From: Gammaproteobacteria bacterium HGW-Gammaproteobacteria-1
GTDB taxonomy: Bacteria; Pseudomonadota; Gammaproteobacteria; Thiohalomonadales; Thiohalomonadaceae
Direction of reading: 5' to 3'
Assembly: GCA_002840095.1 (NCBI GenBank)
Contig: PGZL01000004.1
Span: forward strand, 310,001 to 374,000
Length of the DNA stretch: 64,000 bases
Part shown: positions 9,780-17,352 of the stretch, in pieces
Layout of the letters: the number at the start of each line of letters is the position of its first letter
Numbering within the stretch: position 1 is the first letter of the stretch
Notes under the pieces: generated by a model
Told to the model about the DNA's origin: nothing
Database searches by the model: none
The model's input: only the letters and a program-made list of their open reading frames with translations
Program-made: the position numbers and the translations under genes

Positions 9780-10312
9780 ACCTGCCCAACCTGTTGAGCG
9801 TGTTGCGCCTGCTGGCGACGCCGCTGATGCTGTGGCTCGCCTGGCAGGGCCGCACCGACGCCTTTCTGTTGCTGACGTTCGCCGCCTGGTTTACCGACGC
9901 CCTGGACGGCTGGCTGGCACGGCGTCTCAACCAGTGTACCGCCCTGGGCGCGCGGCTCGACAGCTGGGGCGATCTCGCCTTCTATACCGCGCTCAGCCTG
10001 GGGGCATGGTGGTTGTGGCCGGAGCGGTTGCGCGCCGAAGGCCTGGCCATCGTCCTCATCGTCACCAGCTATCTGCTGCCGGCGCTGGTCGGCGTGCTCA
10101 AGTTTCGCCGCCTGCCCAGCTATCACACCTGGGCGGTGAAGGGGGCGGCGGTGGTCACGGCCGGCGGCGTGATCGCCCTGCTGCTGTTCGACCTCGGCTG
10201 GCCGTTGCGCATCGCTGCCGTCGTATGCATCTATGCCGCGCTGGAGGAGATCGCCATCAGTCTCAAGCTGCGCGCGCTGCGTGACGACATCCGCAGCTAT
10301 TGGCGGGTTTAG
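9776..10312 (+). CDS. CDP-alcohol phosphatidyltransferase
   Basis: A 178-residue membrane enzyme that transfers a phosphatidyl group from CDP-diacylglycerol to an alcohol, as PgsA does in phospholipid synthesis. The complete signature D41-x2-DG-x2-AR-x8-G-x3-D62-x3-D66 is present. Five to six hydrophobic helices surround it. The acceptor alcohol cannot be told from sequence, and the length is near PgsA. The start overlaps the DUF2784 stop. Confidence 0.9.
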   Translation: MNLPNLLSVLRLLATPLMLWLAWQGRTDAFLLLTFAAWFTDALDGWLARRLNQCTALGARLDSWGDLAFYTALSLGAWWLWPERLRAEGLAIVLIVTSYLLPALVGVLKFRRLPSYHTWAVKGAAVVTAGGVIALLLFDLGWPLRIAAVVCIYAALEEIAISLKLRALRDDIRSYWRV

Positions 10313-10325
10313 GCAAAAAATCATT

Positions 10326-10428
10326 TCTCTCGCCAGGACGCCAAGAGCGCGCAGGACAAACCCAATCCGGCCATCCTTGTCCATGGCACTCAGCGCCGTT
10401 TCTTGGCGAACTTGGTGTCTTGGCGAGA
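10326..10428. repeat. CGCCAAGA-family intergenic hairpin
   Basis: The left arm (10326-10349) and right arm (about 10394-10428) are built from CGCCAAGA-like units in opposite orientation. They match the hairpin at 3471-3591 in sequence and layout. The hairpin lies between convergent genes. Confidence 0.7.
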
Positions 10429-10461
10429 GCAACCGCCGTTTTCAACCGGAGTGGCAGGGCG

Positions 10462-10932
10462 TCAGGGTTGGTTGCAGCCGCACTCGCCGATATCCTCGTT
10501 CCATATCTCCGGCGACTGCCGGATGAAGCGGCGCATCAGCTCGGTGCAGGCCGGATCGTTCAGCTCGACGACCCTGACCCCGGCCTCGCGCAGCCAGTCC
10601 AGGTGGCCGGCGAAGTTTTCCGATTCGCCCACCACCACGGTGCCGATGTTGAACTGGCGAATCAGGCCCGAGCAGTACCAGCATGGCGCCAGGGTGGTGA
10701 CCAGGATCTTGTCGCGATAGCTGCTCTGCCGTCCCGCCTTGCGGAAGGCGTCGGTCTCGCCGTGGACTGAGGGGTCGTCGTCCTGCACGCGGCGGTTGCG
10801 GCCGCGGCTGAGCAGCCTGCCCCGGGCATCGAACAGCGCCGCGCCGACGGGGACGCCGCCCTCTTCGAAGCCGAGGCGGGCCTCCTCGTAGGCAGGCTGG
10901 AGCAGGGCGGCGTAGTCGGGTTCAGTGCTCAT
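10462..10932 (-). CDS. Cytosine/guanine deaminase-like enzyme, yeast Fcy1 type
   Basis: A 156-residue zinc deaminase of the CDA/tRNA-adenosine deaminase superfamily. The zinc ligands and catalytic Glu are visible as H57-x-E59 (VHGETDAF) and PCWYC (C84, C87). The spacing and the C-terminal half resemble fungal cytosine deaminase more than bacterial TadA. The start lies only ten bases after the hypF stop, so the gene appears to be co-transcribed with hypF. Why a base deaminase follows hypF is unclear. Substrate is inferred only. Confidence 0.8.
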   Translation of the reverse strand: MSTEPDYAALLQPAYEEARLGFEEGGVPVGAALFDARGRLLSRGRNRRVQDDDPSVHGETDAFRKAGRQSSYRDKILVTTLAPCWYCSGLIRQFNIGTVVVGESENFAGHLDWLREAGVRVVELNDPACTELMRRFIRQSPEIWNEDIGECGCNQP

Positions 10933-10942
10933 GGCGTGGGTC

Positions 10943-13186
10943 TCACAGTTCATGGGGGGCGCAGGCCTCGATGACCTGGCCGTAACACAGGCCGCCGTCA
11001 TTGCAGGGGATCTGTGCGGCCAGTTGTACGTCAAACCCTGCCGCCTCCAGCCCCGCTGCCGCGAGTCCGGTCAGCAGCCGGTTCTGAAACACGCCGCCGC
11101 TCAGGGCGACGGTGGTGAACGGCTGCCGTGCATGCAGCGCCCTGGCCTGTGCCACCAGTGCTGCGGCGAGGCTGGCGTGGAAGCGGCCGGCGCGTTTGGC
11201 CACGGACAGCTGCGCATTTTGCAGCATGGGCAGCAGCGGTGCCCAGTCGAGGCGCAGCAGTCCGCCGTCGTCGTACAGCGGCAGTTCGGTGACCTCCGTC
11301 GTCGCAGCGGCCACGGCCTCCAGCAGCATCGGCCCCTGGCCTTCGAAGCTGGCGGCGGTGCAGAGGCCGGTGAGCGCGGCGGCGGCATCGAACAGGCGGC
11401 CGGCCGCCGAGCTTTGCGGCGTGTTCATGCGTTGCGACCAGGCCTGCTGCAACAGCGCCTGGTCCGGATGGAATTGCGGTGCGTCGGCCGAACACTCCCA
11501 CAGCAGGGCGAGGGCCGAGCGCCACGGTTCGCGGCCGGCCTTTTCGCCTCCCGGCAGATGGAACGGGCGCAGGCTGCCGGCGCGCTGCCAGCGGCCCGGC
11601 CGGCCGTAAAGGGTTTCGCCGCCCCACAGCGTGCCGTCGCCGCCCAGCCCGACGCCGTCCCAGGTGAACACCAGCCAGTGGCCGTCGCCGCGCCGTTCGC
11701 CGTACACGGCGCCGGCGTGGGCGTGATGATGCTGCACCGAGATCAGCGGCAGGCCGCTGCGCCGCGCCCACCGGGTGCTGGCGTAACCGTCGTGGGCGTC
11801 GCAAATCATGCGCCGTGCCGTGACGCCGTACAGTTTCTGCATATCGTCGATCACCTGCGCGAACACCTCGAGCGAGCGCGGCGCGTCGAGGTCGCCGATG
11901 TGGGGCGACAGCACGATGCGATCGTCCCAGGCCAGGGCGATGCTGTTCTTCATGTGGCCGCCGACGGCGAGCACGGGCTCGGCCAGGGTGAACGGCAATT
12001 TCAGCTCCAGCGGGGCGCTGCCGCGGCCGAGGCGCAGCGGGCGCAACACGCCGGCGCTGTCGCGCCACACCGGATCGTCGGCGGGACGGAGAATGGGGCG
12101 GTCGTGCAGCAGGAAGGCATCGGCAATGCCGGCCAGGCGTTGCTGCGCGGCATCATTGGCGGTGAGCACCGGCTCGCCGCTGATATTGCCCGAGGTGGCC
12201 ACCAGCGGCATGGCGCAGTCGTCGAGCAGCAGGTGATGGAGGGGCGAGTAGGGCAACAGGGCGCCGATTTCGTTCAGGCCCGGTGCAACCGCGGCGGCAA
12301 GGCCGCTGTCGCCGCGCCGCGCGCACAGCACGATGGGCCGCTGCGGGTCGCGCAGCAGTGCGGCTTCTCTGGCGTTCGGCCGCAAATGCCGCCGCACCGA
12401 CTCCAGGCCATCGCTGCCCTGTTGCGGAAACATGATCGCCAGCGGCTTGTGCGGCCGGTGCTTGCGCGCGCGCAGGCGCTGCACTACGGCCTCGTCGCCG
12501 GCGTCGCACAACAGGTGGAAGCCGCCCACGCCTTTTACCGCAACGACGGCTCCCGCACGCAGCGCTGCGACGGCAGCATGCAATGCGTCCCGGGTGTCGT
12601 CGATGCGTTGTGTGCCCTGCACGAAGGCCAGTTGCGGACCGCACACCGGGCAGGCGACCGGTTCGGCATGAAAGCGGCGATCGGCCGGGTTGTCGTATTC
12701 GCTGCGGCAGGCGGGGCAGAGTTCGAAGCCGGCCATGGCGGTGTTGGGGCGGTCGTAGGGCAGGCGCGCGATGAGGGTGTAGCGCGGGCCGCACTGGGTG
12801 CAGTTGATGAAGGGATAGCGATGGCGGCGATCGGCCGGGTCGCGCAGCTCGCGCAGGCAGTCGTCGCAGGCGAAAAAATCGGGCGGCACGTGGATCTGCG
12901 GGGTGTCGCTGCCGTCGCTGGCCAGGATGCGGAAGTCTGCGAGCCTTGCCTTCGCCTCATCCGTGCGGCCGATGAGCTGCGGTTGCGCCAGCGGCGGTGC
13001 CTGGTCGATCAGGCTGGCGGCGAATTGTTCCAGCGCCGCCGCGTCGCCCTGGGCCAGGATGTCCACCACGCCGCTGCGATTGCGCACCCAGCCGGTGACG
13101 CCGTGGCGCACCGCCTGGCGGTAGACAAAAGGCCGGTAGCCGACGCCCTGGACGCGGCCACCGATGGTCAGACGGAGGGTAAGCAT
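10943..13186 (-). CDS. hypF: HypF carbamoyltransferase
   Basis: HypF makes thiocarboxamide on the C-terminal Cys of HypE from carbamoyl phosphate and ATP. The 747 residues contain, in order, an acylphosphatase domain (GGRVQGVGYRPF), two Cys4 zinc fingers (CDDCLREL...CTQCGPRYT and CPACRSEY...CPVCGP), a YrdC-like domain, and a Kae1-like domain with HHHAHAGAVYGE and GVFQNRLL. The start MLTLRLTIGGRVQG at 13186 is chosen because codons further upstream would be encoded by the heptamer repeat. The length is normal for the family. Confidence 0.97.
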   Translation of the reverse strand: MLTLRLTIGGRVQGVGYRPFVYRQAVRHGVTGWVRNRSGVVDILAQGDAAALEQFAASLIDQAPPLAQPQLIGRTDEAKARLADFRILASDGSDTPQIHVPPDFFACDDCLRELRDPADRRHRYPFINCTQCGPRYTLIARLPYDRPNTAMAGFELCPACRSEYDNPADRRFHAEPVACPVCGPQLAFVQGTQRIDDTRDALHAAVAALRAGAVVAVKGVGGFHLLCDAGDEAVVQRLRARKHRPHKPLAIMFPQQGSDGLESVRRHLRPNAREAALLRDPQRPIVLCARRGDSGLAAAVAPGLNEIGALLPYSPLHHLLLDDCAMPLVATSGNISGEPVLTANDAAQQRLAGIADAFLLHDRPILRPADDPVWRDSAGVLRPLRLGRGSAPLELKLPFTLAEPVLAVGGHMKNSIALAWDDRIVLSPHIGDLDAPRSLEVFAQVIDDMQKLYGVTARRMICDAHDGYASTRWARRSGLPLISVQHHHAHAGAVYGERRGDGHWLVFTWDGVGLGGDGTLWGGETLYGRPGRWQRAGSLRPFHLPGGEKAGREPWRSALALLWECSADAPQFHPDQALLQQAWSQRMNTPQSSAAGRLFDAAAALTGLCTAASFEGQGPMLLEAVAAATTEVTELPLYDDGGLLRLDWAPLLPMLQNAQLSVAKRAGRFHASLAAALVAQARALHARQPFTTVALSGGVFQNRLLTGLAAAGLEAAGFDVQLAAQIPCNDGGLCYGQVIEACAPHEL

Positions 13187-13187
13187 G

Positions 13188-13264
13188 TTTCGAGTTTCGG
13201 GTTTCGGGTTTCGAGTTGCAAGCATTCGGCAACCATTTCGAAACTCGAAACTCGAAACTCGAAA
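13188..13264. repeat. TTTCGAG/CTCGAAA heptamer hairpin between trx and hypF
   Basis: Four TTTCGAG/TTTCGGG units (13188-13215) face about four AAACTCG units (13236-13264) across a 20-base spacer. The hairpin fills the whole gap between the thioredoxin stop and the hypF start. The same family is found at 781-811 and 36557-36640. Confidence 0.8.
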
Positions 13265-13615
13265 CTACGCCAGGTGGCGGTCGAGAAACTCCCGCACGAA
13301 CGGCGCCGGCCGGGCTGAGGAGAAGCGATCCACCTCCTCGCCGTCCTTGAACAGAATGACGGTGGGGAAGCCGCGTGCCTTGTAGTGGCCGGCAATCTTC
13401 ATGTTTTCGCCTTCGTCGGCGTCCAGCTTGGCCAGCAGCACCTTGCCTTCATAGTCGCGCAGCACCCGGTCCAGCACCGGCGCCAGGGCCAGGCAGGGGG
13501 AGCACCAGTCGGCCCAGATGTCGAGCAGGATGGGCTGGGTATGGGAGGCCTCCAGGACCTTTTCCTTGAACTCTTCCTGCATCACGTCAAATATGTACGG
13601 ATTATGTCCAGTCAT
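13265..13615 (-). CDS. Thioredoxin-like protein with WCSPC active site
   Basis: A 116-residue cytoplasmic thioredoxin fold without a signal peptide. The redox motif is WCSPC (residues 37-41), with Ser in place of the Gly of standard WCGPC. It is followed by LDADEGENMKIAGHYKARGFPTVILF, which includes the cis-Pro of thioredoxins. It is likely a thiol-disulfide oxidoreductase or a CnoX-like holdase-linked thioredoxin. It lies upstream of hypF on the same strand, separated by a heptamer hairpin. Confidence 0.88.
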   Translation of the reverse strand: MTGHNPYIFDVMQEEFKEKVLEASHTQPILLDIWADWCSPCLALAPVLDRVLRDYEGKVLLAKLDADEGENMKIAGHYKARGFPTVILFKDGEEVDRFSSARPAPFVREFLDRHLA

Positions 13616-13695
13616 GATTCGCTTTCAGTTACCGGGGAATATGTGCCGCGCGCCATTCTGCGCATCCCCCGGCGGCTTTGCAACCGGCGCCGGTC

Positions 13696-14367
13696 ATGGG
13701 CCTGACACCGCTGCTCAATCACGACTGGGACGTGACGCCGGCCGCGGCGCGCGCTCTGCAGGACGCGTTGCGGGGACGGGTGGTGTTGCGCGACCAGCTG
13801 GGCGAGGTGCGCTGCGTGGCCGGCGTCGACGTCGGCTTCGAGCAGGACTACGCCATCACCCGCGCCGCAGTGGTCCTGTTGTCCTTCCCCGGACTGGAAC
13901 TGCTGGAATACGCCATTGCGCGCCGCCCCACCAGTTTTCCCTACGTGCCCGGTCTGCTGTCGTTTCGCGAGATTCCCACCGTGCTGGATGCCCTGGCGCA
14001 ATTGCAGGGGCGGCCGGATTTGCTGTTGTGCGACGGCCAGGGCATTGCCCATCCGCGCCGCTTCGGCATCGCCTCCCACCTCGGCGTACTGTGCGACATT
14101 CCCGCCATCGGCGTGGCCAAGAGCCGCCTCGTCGGCAGTCACGGCAACCTGCCCGACCAGCGCGGCGCCTGGATACCGCTGCGTGACGGCGGGGAGGTCA
14201 TCGGCGCCGTGCTGCGCAGCCGACGCGGCGTCAACCCGCTGTTCATCTCCCCCGGTCACCGCATCAGCCTGCCCACCGCGGTCCATTTTGCCCTGGCGTG
14301 CACCACCCGCTATCGGCTGCCGGAAACGACGCGCCAGGCACACCGCCTGGCCTCGGGGTTGGACTAA
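13696..14367 (+). CDS. nfi: Endonuclease V (deoxyinosine-specific)
   Basis: Endonuclease V nicks DNA at the second phosphodiester 3' of deoxyinosine and starts repair of deaminated adenine. The 223-residue product has the expected motifs: [11 protein letters not shown] with the metal-binding Asp, [35 protein letters not shown], and VAKSRLVG. The ATG at 13696 gives the normal family length. It is divergent from the thioredoxin gene and is followed by a long heptamer array. Confidence 0.95.
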   Translation: MGLTPLLNHDWDVTPAAARALQDALRGRVVLRDQLGEVRCVAGVDVGFEQDYAITRAAVVLLSFPGLELLEYAIARRPTSFPYVPGLLSFREIPTVLDALAQLQGRPDLLLCDGQGIAHPRRFGIASHLGVLCDIPAIGVAKSRLVGSHGNLPDQRGAWIPLRDGGEVIGAVLRSRRGVNPLFISPGHRISLPTAVHFALACTTRYRLPETTRQAHRLASGLD

Positions 14368-14368
14368 C

Positions 14369-14515
14369 GAGTTCAAAGTTACAGGTTCAAGGTTCAAAGT
14401 TGAAAGAATTCGATGCACCCTCCTGTTGAACCTTGAACCTTGAACCTTGAACCTTGAACCTTGAACCTTGAACCTTGAACCTTGAACCTTGAACCTTGAA
14501 CCTTGAACCTTGAAG
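14369..14515. repeat. TTGAACC heptamer hairpin with a 12-unit perfect right arm
   Basis: A short left arm of TTCAAGG/TTCAAAG units (14370-14400) faces a right arm of twelve perfect TTGAACC repeats (14426-14509) plus TTGAAG. The 25-base spacer contains ATGCACCCTCCTG, which resembles the edges of the four-helix-bundle gene element at 44148-44697. The size suggests a variable-number tandem repeat. Confidence 0.85.
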
Positions 14516-14584
14516 CCACGCCGATTGTCCCCACCGGTTATTCGTGCCTACAATCGCAGCAGGACTAACGGGAGAGAATAATCC

Positions 14585-14968
14585 ATGAACCTGGAAAAGG
14601 TCGTCTTCGGTTTTTTCATCATTCTGGCGCTGACCCTGAACTTCGGCTTTTTCATCGGCGAGTTCGATAACCCGGAACACCACAACGTCTACGAGCTGTT
14701 TGCGGTGATCGTGGTCAACCTGATCGCCACCGTGCTCAAGTTCGGTGATCGCACCCAGATGGGCGCGCTGCTGCTGGCCACCTCCCTGGTGGCGGATCTG
14801 CAATTGCTGGTGGCGGCGGTGGTGTGGGGCTACGTGCTGCACATCAGCGGTACCGGCCTGGATTCCATGGCCATGGGCAGTATCGTCTCCCTGGCCGGCG
14901 GCGCCATGCTGGCCAACATCGTTTCGGTGGTGCTGTTGATCATCGAAACGGCCAACCTGCGCCGCTGA
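14585..14968 (+). CDS. DUF6394-like membrane protein, K+ channel partner
   Basis: A 127-residue protein with four predicted membrane helices (residues about 5-25, 38-57, 60-82, 95-122) and a short acidic loop (EFDNPEHHNVYEL). It resembles small membrane proteins classed as DUF6394; this identification is from memory of the family pattern. Its TGA overlaps the ATG of the K+ channel gene by one base, so an accessory or regulatory role with that channel is likely. No catalytic motif is seen. Confidence 0.65.
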   Translation: MNLEKVVFGFFIILALTLNFGFFIGEFDNPEHHNVYELFAVIVVNLIATVLKFGDRTQMGALLLATSLVADLQLLVAAVVWGYVLHISGTGLDSMAMGSIVSLAGGAMLANIVSVVLLIIETANLRR

Positions 14969-16656
14969 TGGACAAGGTCATCTTTCTGTTCCTGCGGCGC
15001 ATGCGTGCGCCGCTGCTGGTGCTGATTGCCGCCTACAGCATCGCGGTGCTCGGCATGGTGCTGATCCCCGGCGTGGACGCCGAGGGCCGTCCCTGGCACA
15101 TGGGCTTCTTTCATGCCTTCTATTTTGTCAGCTACATGGCGACCACCATCGGCTTCGGCGAGATCCCCTATGCCTTCACCGACGCCCAGCGCGGCTGGAC
15201 CTTGGTTTCCATCTACCTGTCGGTCATCGCCTGGCTGTACGCCATCGGCAAGATCCTCACCCTGTTGCAGGAGCCGGCCTTCAAGCGGGCGGTGGTCGAG
15301 CAGGCCTTCGCCCGCAGCATCCGCCGCCTGCATGAGCCGTTCTATATCGTCTGCGGTTTTGGCGATACCGGTAGCCTGCTGGTGCGTGCCCTGTCGCGGC
15401 GCGGCATCCGCGCGGTGGTGATTGATCGCAATCCGGACCGCATCAACGATCTGGAACTGGAGGATCTCGATGTCTACGTGCCGGGCCTGTGCGCCGACGC
15501 CAGCGTGTCGGCCTACCTGACCATGGCGGGGCTGTCGAGCGCGCGCTGCCGCGGCGTGGTGGCCCTGACCGACGACGATGAGGCCAATCTCAAGATCGCC
15601 ATCACCAGCAAGCTGCTCAATCGCCCGCTGCCGGTGATCTGCCGCGCCGAAACCCGCGATGTGCAGGACAACATGGCCTCCTTCGGCACCGATCACATCA
15701 TCAATCCCTTCGACACCTTCGGTGATCGCCTGGGCCTGGCGCTGCATTCGCCCGGCACCCACCTGCTGTTCCAGTGGCTGACCTCGGTGCCGCACACCCC
15801 ATTGTCGGAACCGCTCTATCCGCCCCACGGCAAATGGGTACTGTGCGGCTACGGCCGTTTCGGCAAGGCGGTGCAGAAGAGCCTGTCCAGCGAAGGGGTG
15901 GAGGCGGTGATCATCGAGGCGGACCCGCAGCGCACCGGTTGTGTCGGCTACTGTGTCGTCGGGCGCGGCACCGAGGCGGAGACCCTGCTGGCGGCAGGCA
16001 TCGCCGACGCGGTGGGCATCGTCGCGGGTACCGACAACGACGCCAACAATCTTTCCATCGTGATGACGGCGAAGGAACTCAATCCCGGCCTGTTCATGGT
16101 GGCGCGGCAGAACCGCCACGACAACGATTCCATCTTCCGCGCGGCAGGGCTCAATCTGGTGATGCACCGCAGCGAAATCATTGCCGAGGACATCCTGGCG
16201 CAGTTGACCGCACCCCTGCTGCCGATGTTCCTGCAGCAGGCGCGCGCGCAGAGCAACCAGTGGGCCAATGAGTTGGTGAGCCGCATCAGCGCCGTCACCG
16301 GCGATATGGTGCCCGAGGTATGGACTCTGACGCTGAACGAGTATGAGGCACCGGCGCTGCTGCACACGCTGGCGGAGGACGATGTCTACCTGGGGCAGGT
16401 GATGCGCGATTTGCGCGAACGCGATCATCTGCTGCCGTGCCTGCCGCTGATGCTGCAGCGCGGCAACGAGACACGGCTGATTCCGGCCGAAGACGTCGCC
16501 CTGCGCAGCGGCGACCGCCTGCTGTTCTGCGGCAAGGCCGGCGCCATGCAGCGTATGCAGCGCGCCCTGTACAACGGCAACGTACTGCGCTACCTCCTCA
16601 CCGGCGAGGAGCGCCCCGACGGCTGGGTCTGGCGCGCCCTGAAGGCGCGTCAATAA
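14968..16656 (+). CDS. RCK-gated potassium channel, TrkA-N type
   Basis: A 562-residue channel protein. Two transmembrane helices (about 12-34 and 78-100) flank a pore loop whose filter reads TTIGFGE (residues 59-65), a variant of TVGYGD. Two RCK/TrkA-N nucleotide-binding domains follow (IVCGFGDTGSLLVRAL near 127 and VLCGYGRFGKAVQKSL near 291), then a TrkA-C-like domain. This is the plan of a ligand-gated K+ channel with both RCK domains on one chain. K+ selectivity with Phe and Glu in the filter is inferred. Confidence 0.9.
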   Translation: MDKVIFLFLRRMRAPLLVLIAAYSIAVLGMVLIPGVDAEGRPWHMGFFHAFYFVSYMATTIGFGEIPYAFTDAQRGWTLVSIYLSVIAWLYAIGKILTLLQEPAFKRAVVEQAFARSIRRLHEPFYIVCGFGDTGSLLVRALSRRGIRAVVIDRNPDRINDLELEDLDVYVPGLCADASVSAYLTMAGLSSARCRGVVALTDDDEANLKIAITSKLLNRPLPVICRAETRDVQDNMASFGTDHIINPFDTFGDRLGLALHSPGTHLLFQWLTSVPHTPLSEPLYPPHGKWVLCGYGRFGKAVQKSLSSEGVEAVIIEADPQRTGCVGYCVVGRGTEAETLLAAGIADAVGIVAGTDNDANNLSIVMTAKELNPGLFMVARQNRHDNDSIFRAAGLNLVMHRSEIIAEDILAQLTAPLLPMFLQQARAQSNQWANELVSRISAVTGDMVPEVWTLTLNEYEAPALLHTLAEDDVYLGQVMRDLRERDHLLPCLPLMLQRGNETRLIPAEDVALRSGDRLLFCGKAGAMQRMQRALYNGNVLRYLLTGEERPDGWVWRALKARQ

Positions 16657-16705
16657 TACGCGGCATCAGCAACGGCGAGTCCCATCCATCAGCCGCTGCC
16701 TGTTT

Positions 16706-16733
16706 TTACTTGTAACTTGCAACTTGTATCTGC
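16706..16733. repeat. ACTTGTA heptamer run
   Basis: Three to four ACTTGTA/ACTTGCA units end in TCTGCC just after the hemerythrin stop. The same heptamer, also abutting GGCAGAT or TCTGCC, occurs at 19420-19444 and in the large hairpin at 26172-26346. Confidence 0.65.
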
Positions 16734-16735
16734 CG

Positions 16736-17248
16736 TCAATACTGCGGCATATACAACGGATACAGCACCTGCTCCTCCTTCTGGATGCGCTCGCCCAGTA
16801 CCTGGCCGATGGTGGCGAAGTCCTTGGCGAAGGCACCGGCCAGCTCCTTGTCGACCCCGATGGCTTCATATTTTTTCAGGAAGTTCATCGCCACCTTGCC
16901 GATGCCGTCCATCTCGCGGCGGAAACCACGGATCAGTTCGGAGTTGGTCTCGTCCCCGGCGAGGCAACGGTCCAGGTAGATGTACAGGCGCACGTTCTCG
17001 GTCAGCAGATGGCCTTGCAGGCCGCCGCGAAACTCATCGAGCTTGTCTGAGACCCGGGCGTAGTCGCCTGCCGCGAAGGCCTCCTCGATCTCGCCGTAGA
17101 TGCCGAGCAGCTTTTGGTGATCGGACACCAACTGGTCGATGAGTTCCGGGTGATAGCGTATTTCGGTGCCGGGGGCGGTGTTGTACTGCGGCGCCGCGGG
17201 CGCGGCGGCGGGCTGGACGCCGCCTTTTTTCCTGAAAAAGTCGAACAT
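16736..17248 (-). CDS. Hemerythrin HHE domain protein
   Basis: A 170-residue soluble protein with a proline/alanine-rich linker (residues 8-28) followed by a four-helix hemerythrin-like domain. Candidate iron ligands are in SDHQKLLGIYGE, GHLLTENVRLYIYLD and the C-terminal KEEQVLYPLY. Such proteins bind O2 or NO, or protect Fe-S enzymes. An FNR-type box lies about 70-80 bases upstream, so expression under low oxygen or nitrosative conditions is likely. This would suit protection of the oxygen-sensitive hydrogenases encoded nearby, though that link is inference. Confidence 0.85.
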   Translation of the reverse strand: MFDFFRKKGGVQPAAAPAAPQYNTAPGTEIRYHPELIDQLVSDHQKLLGIYGEIEEAFAAGDYARVSDKLDEFRGGLQGHLLTENVRLYIYLDRCLAGDETNSELIRGFRREMDGIGKVAMNFLKKYEAIGVDKELAGAFAKDFATIGQVLGERIQKEEQVLYPLYMPQY

Positions 17249-17316
17249 GGCAGGTCTCCTCCTGAGTATGGTTTTATTCAGGGGAAGATATAAACCCGTT
17301 CCGGCTATGGGTGTAT

Positions 17317-17330
17317 TTGACCTTGATCAA
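17317..17330 (-). promoter_or_regulatory. FNR/DNR-type operator upstream of hemerythrin gene
   Basis: On the minus strand the site reads TTGATCAAGGTCAA, one base from the consensus TTGATnnnnATCAA. Its centre is 41-42 bases before an expected start point that would follow an AT-rich -10 (TTTATATC near 17286-17294). That is the spacing of a class II FNR promoter. An FNR-family regulator is encoded at 30078-30809. Confidence 0.55.
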
Positions 17331-17352
17331 GGGTGAGCCCGGCCGGCCGGCC

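Noticed and set aside
14426-14515. Array of direct repeats as a CRISPR
   Set aside because: Units are 7 bases and contiguous with no spacers; no cas gene is nearby.
14830-16653. 607-codon minus-strand open frame opposite the K+ channel
   Set aside because: It is a His/Gln/Arg-rich shadow of the channel gene with no recognisable domain.
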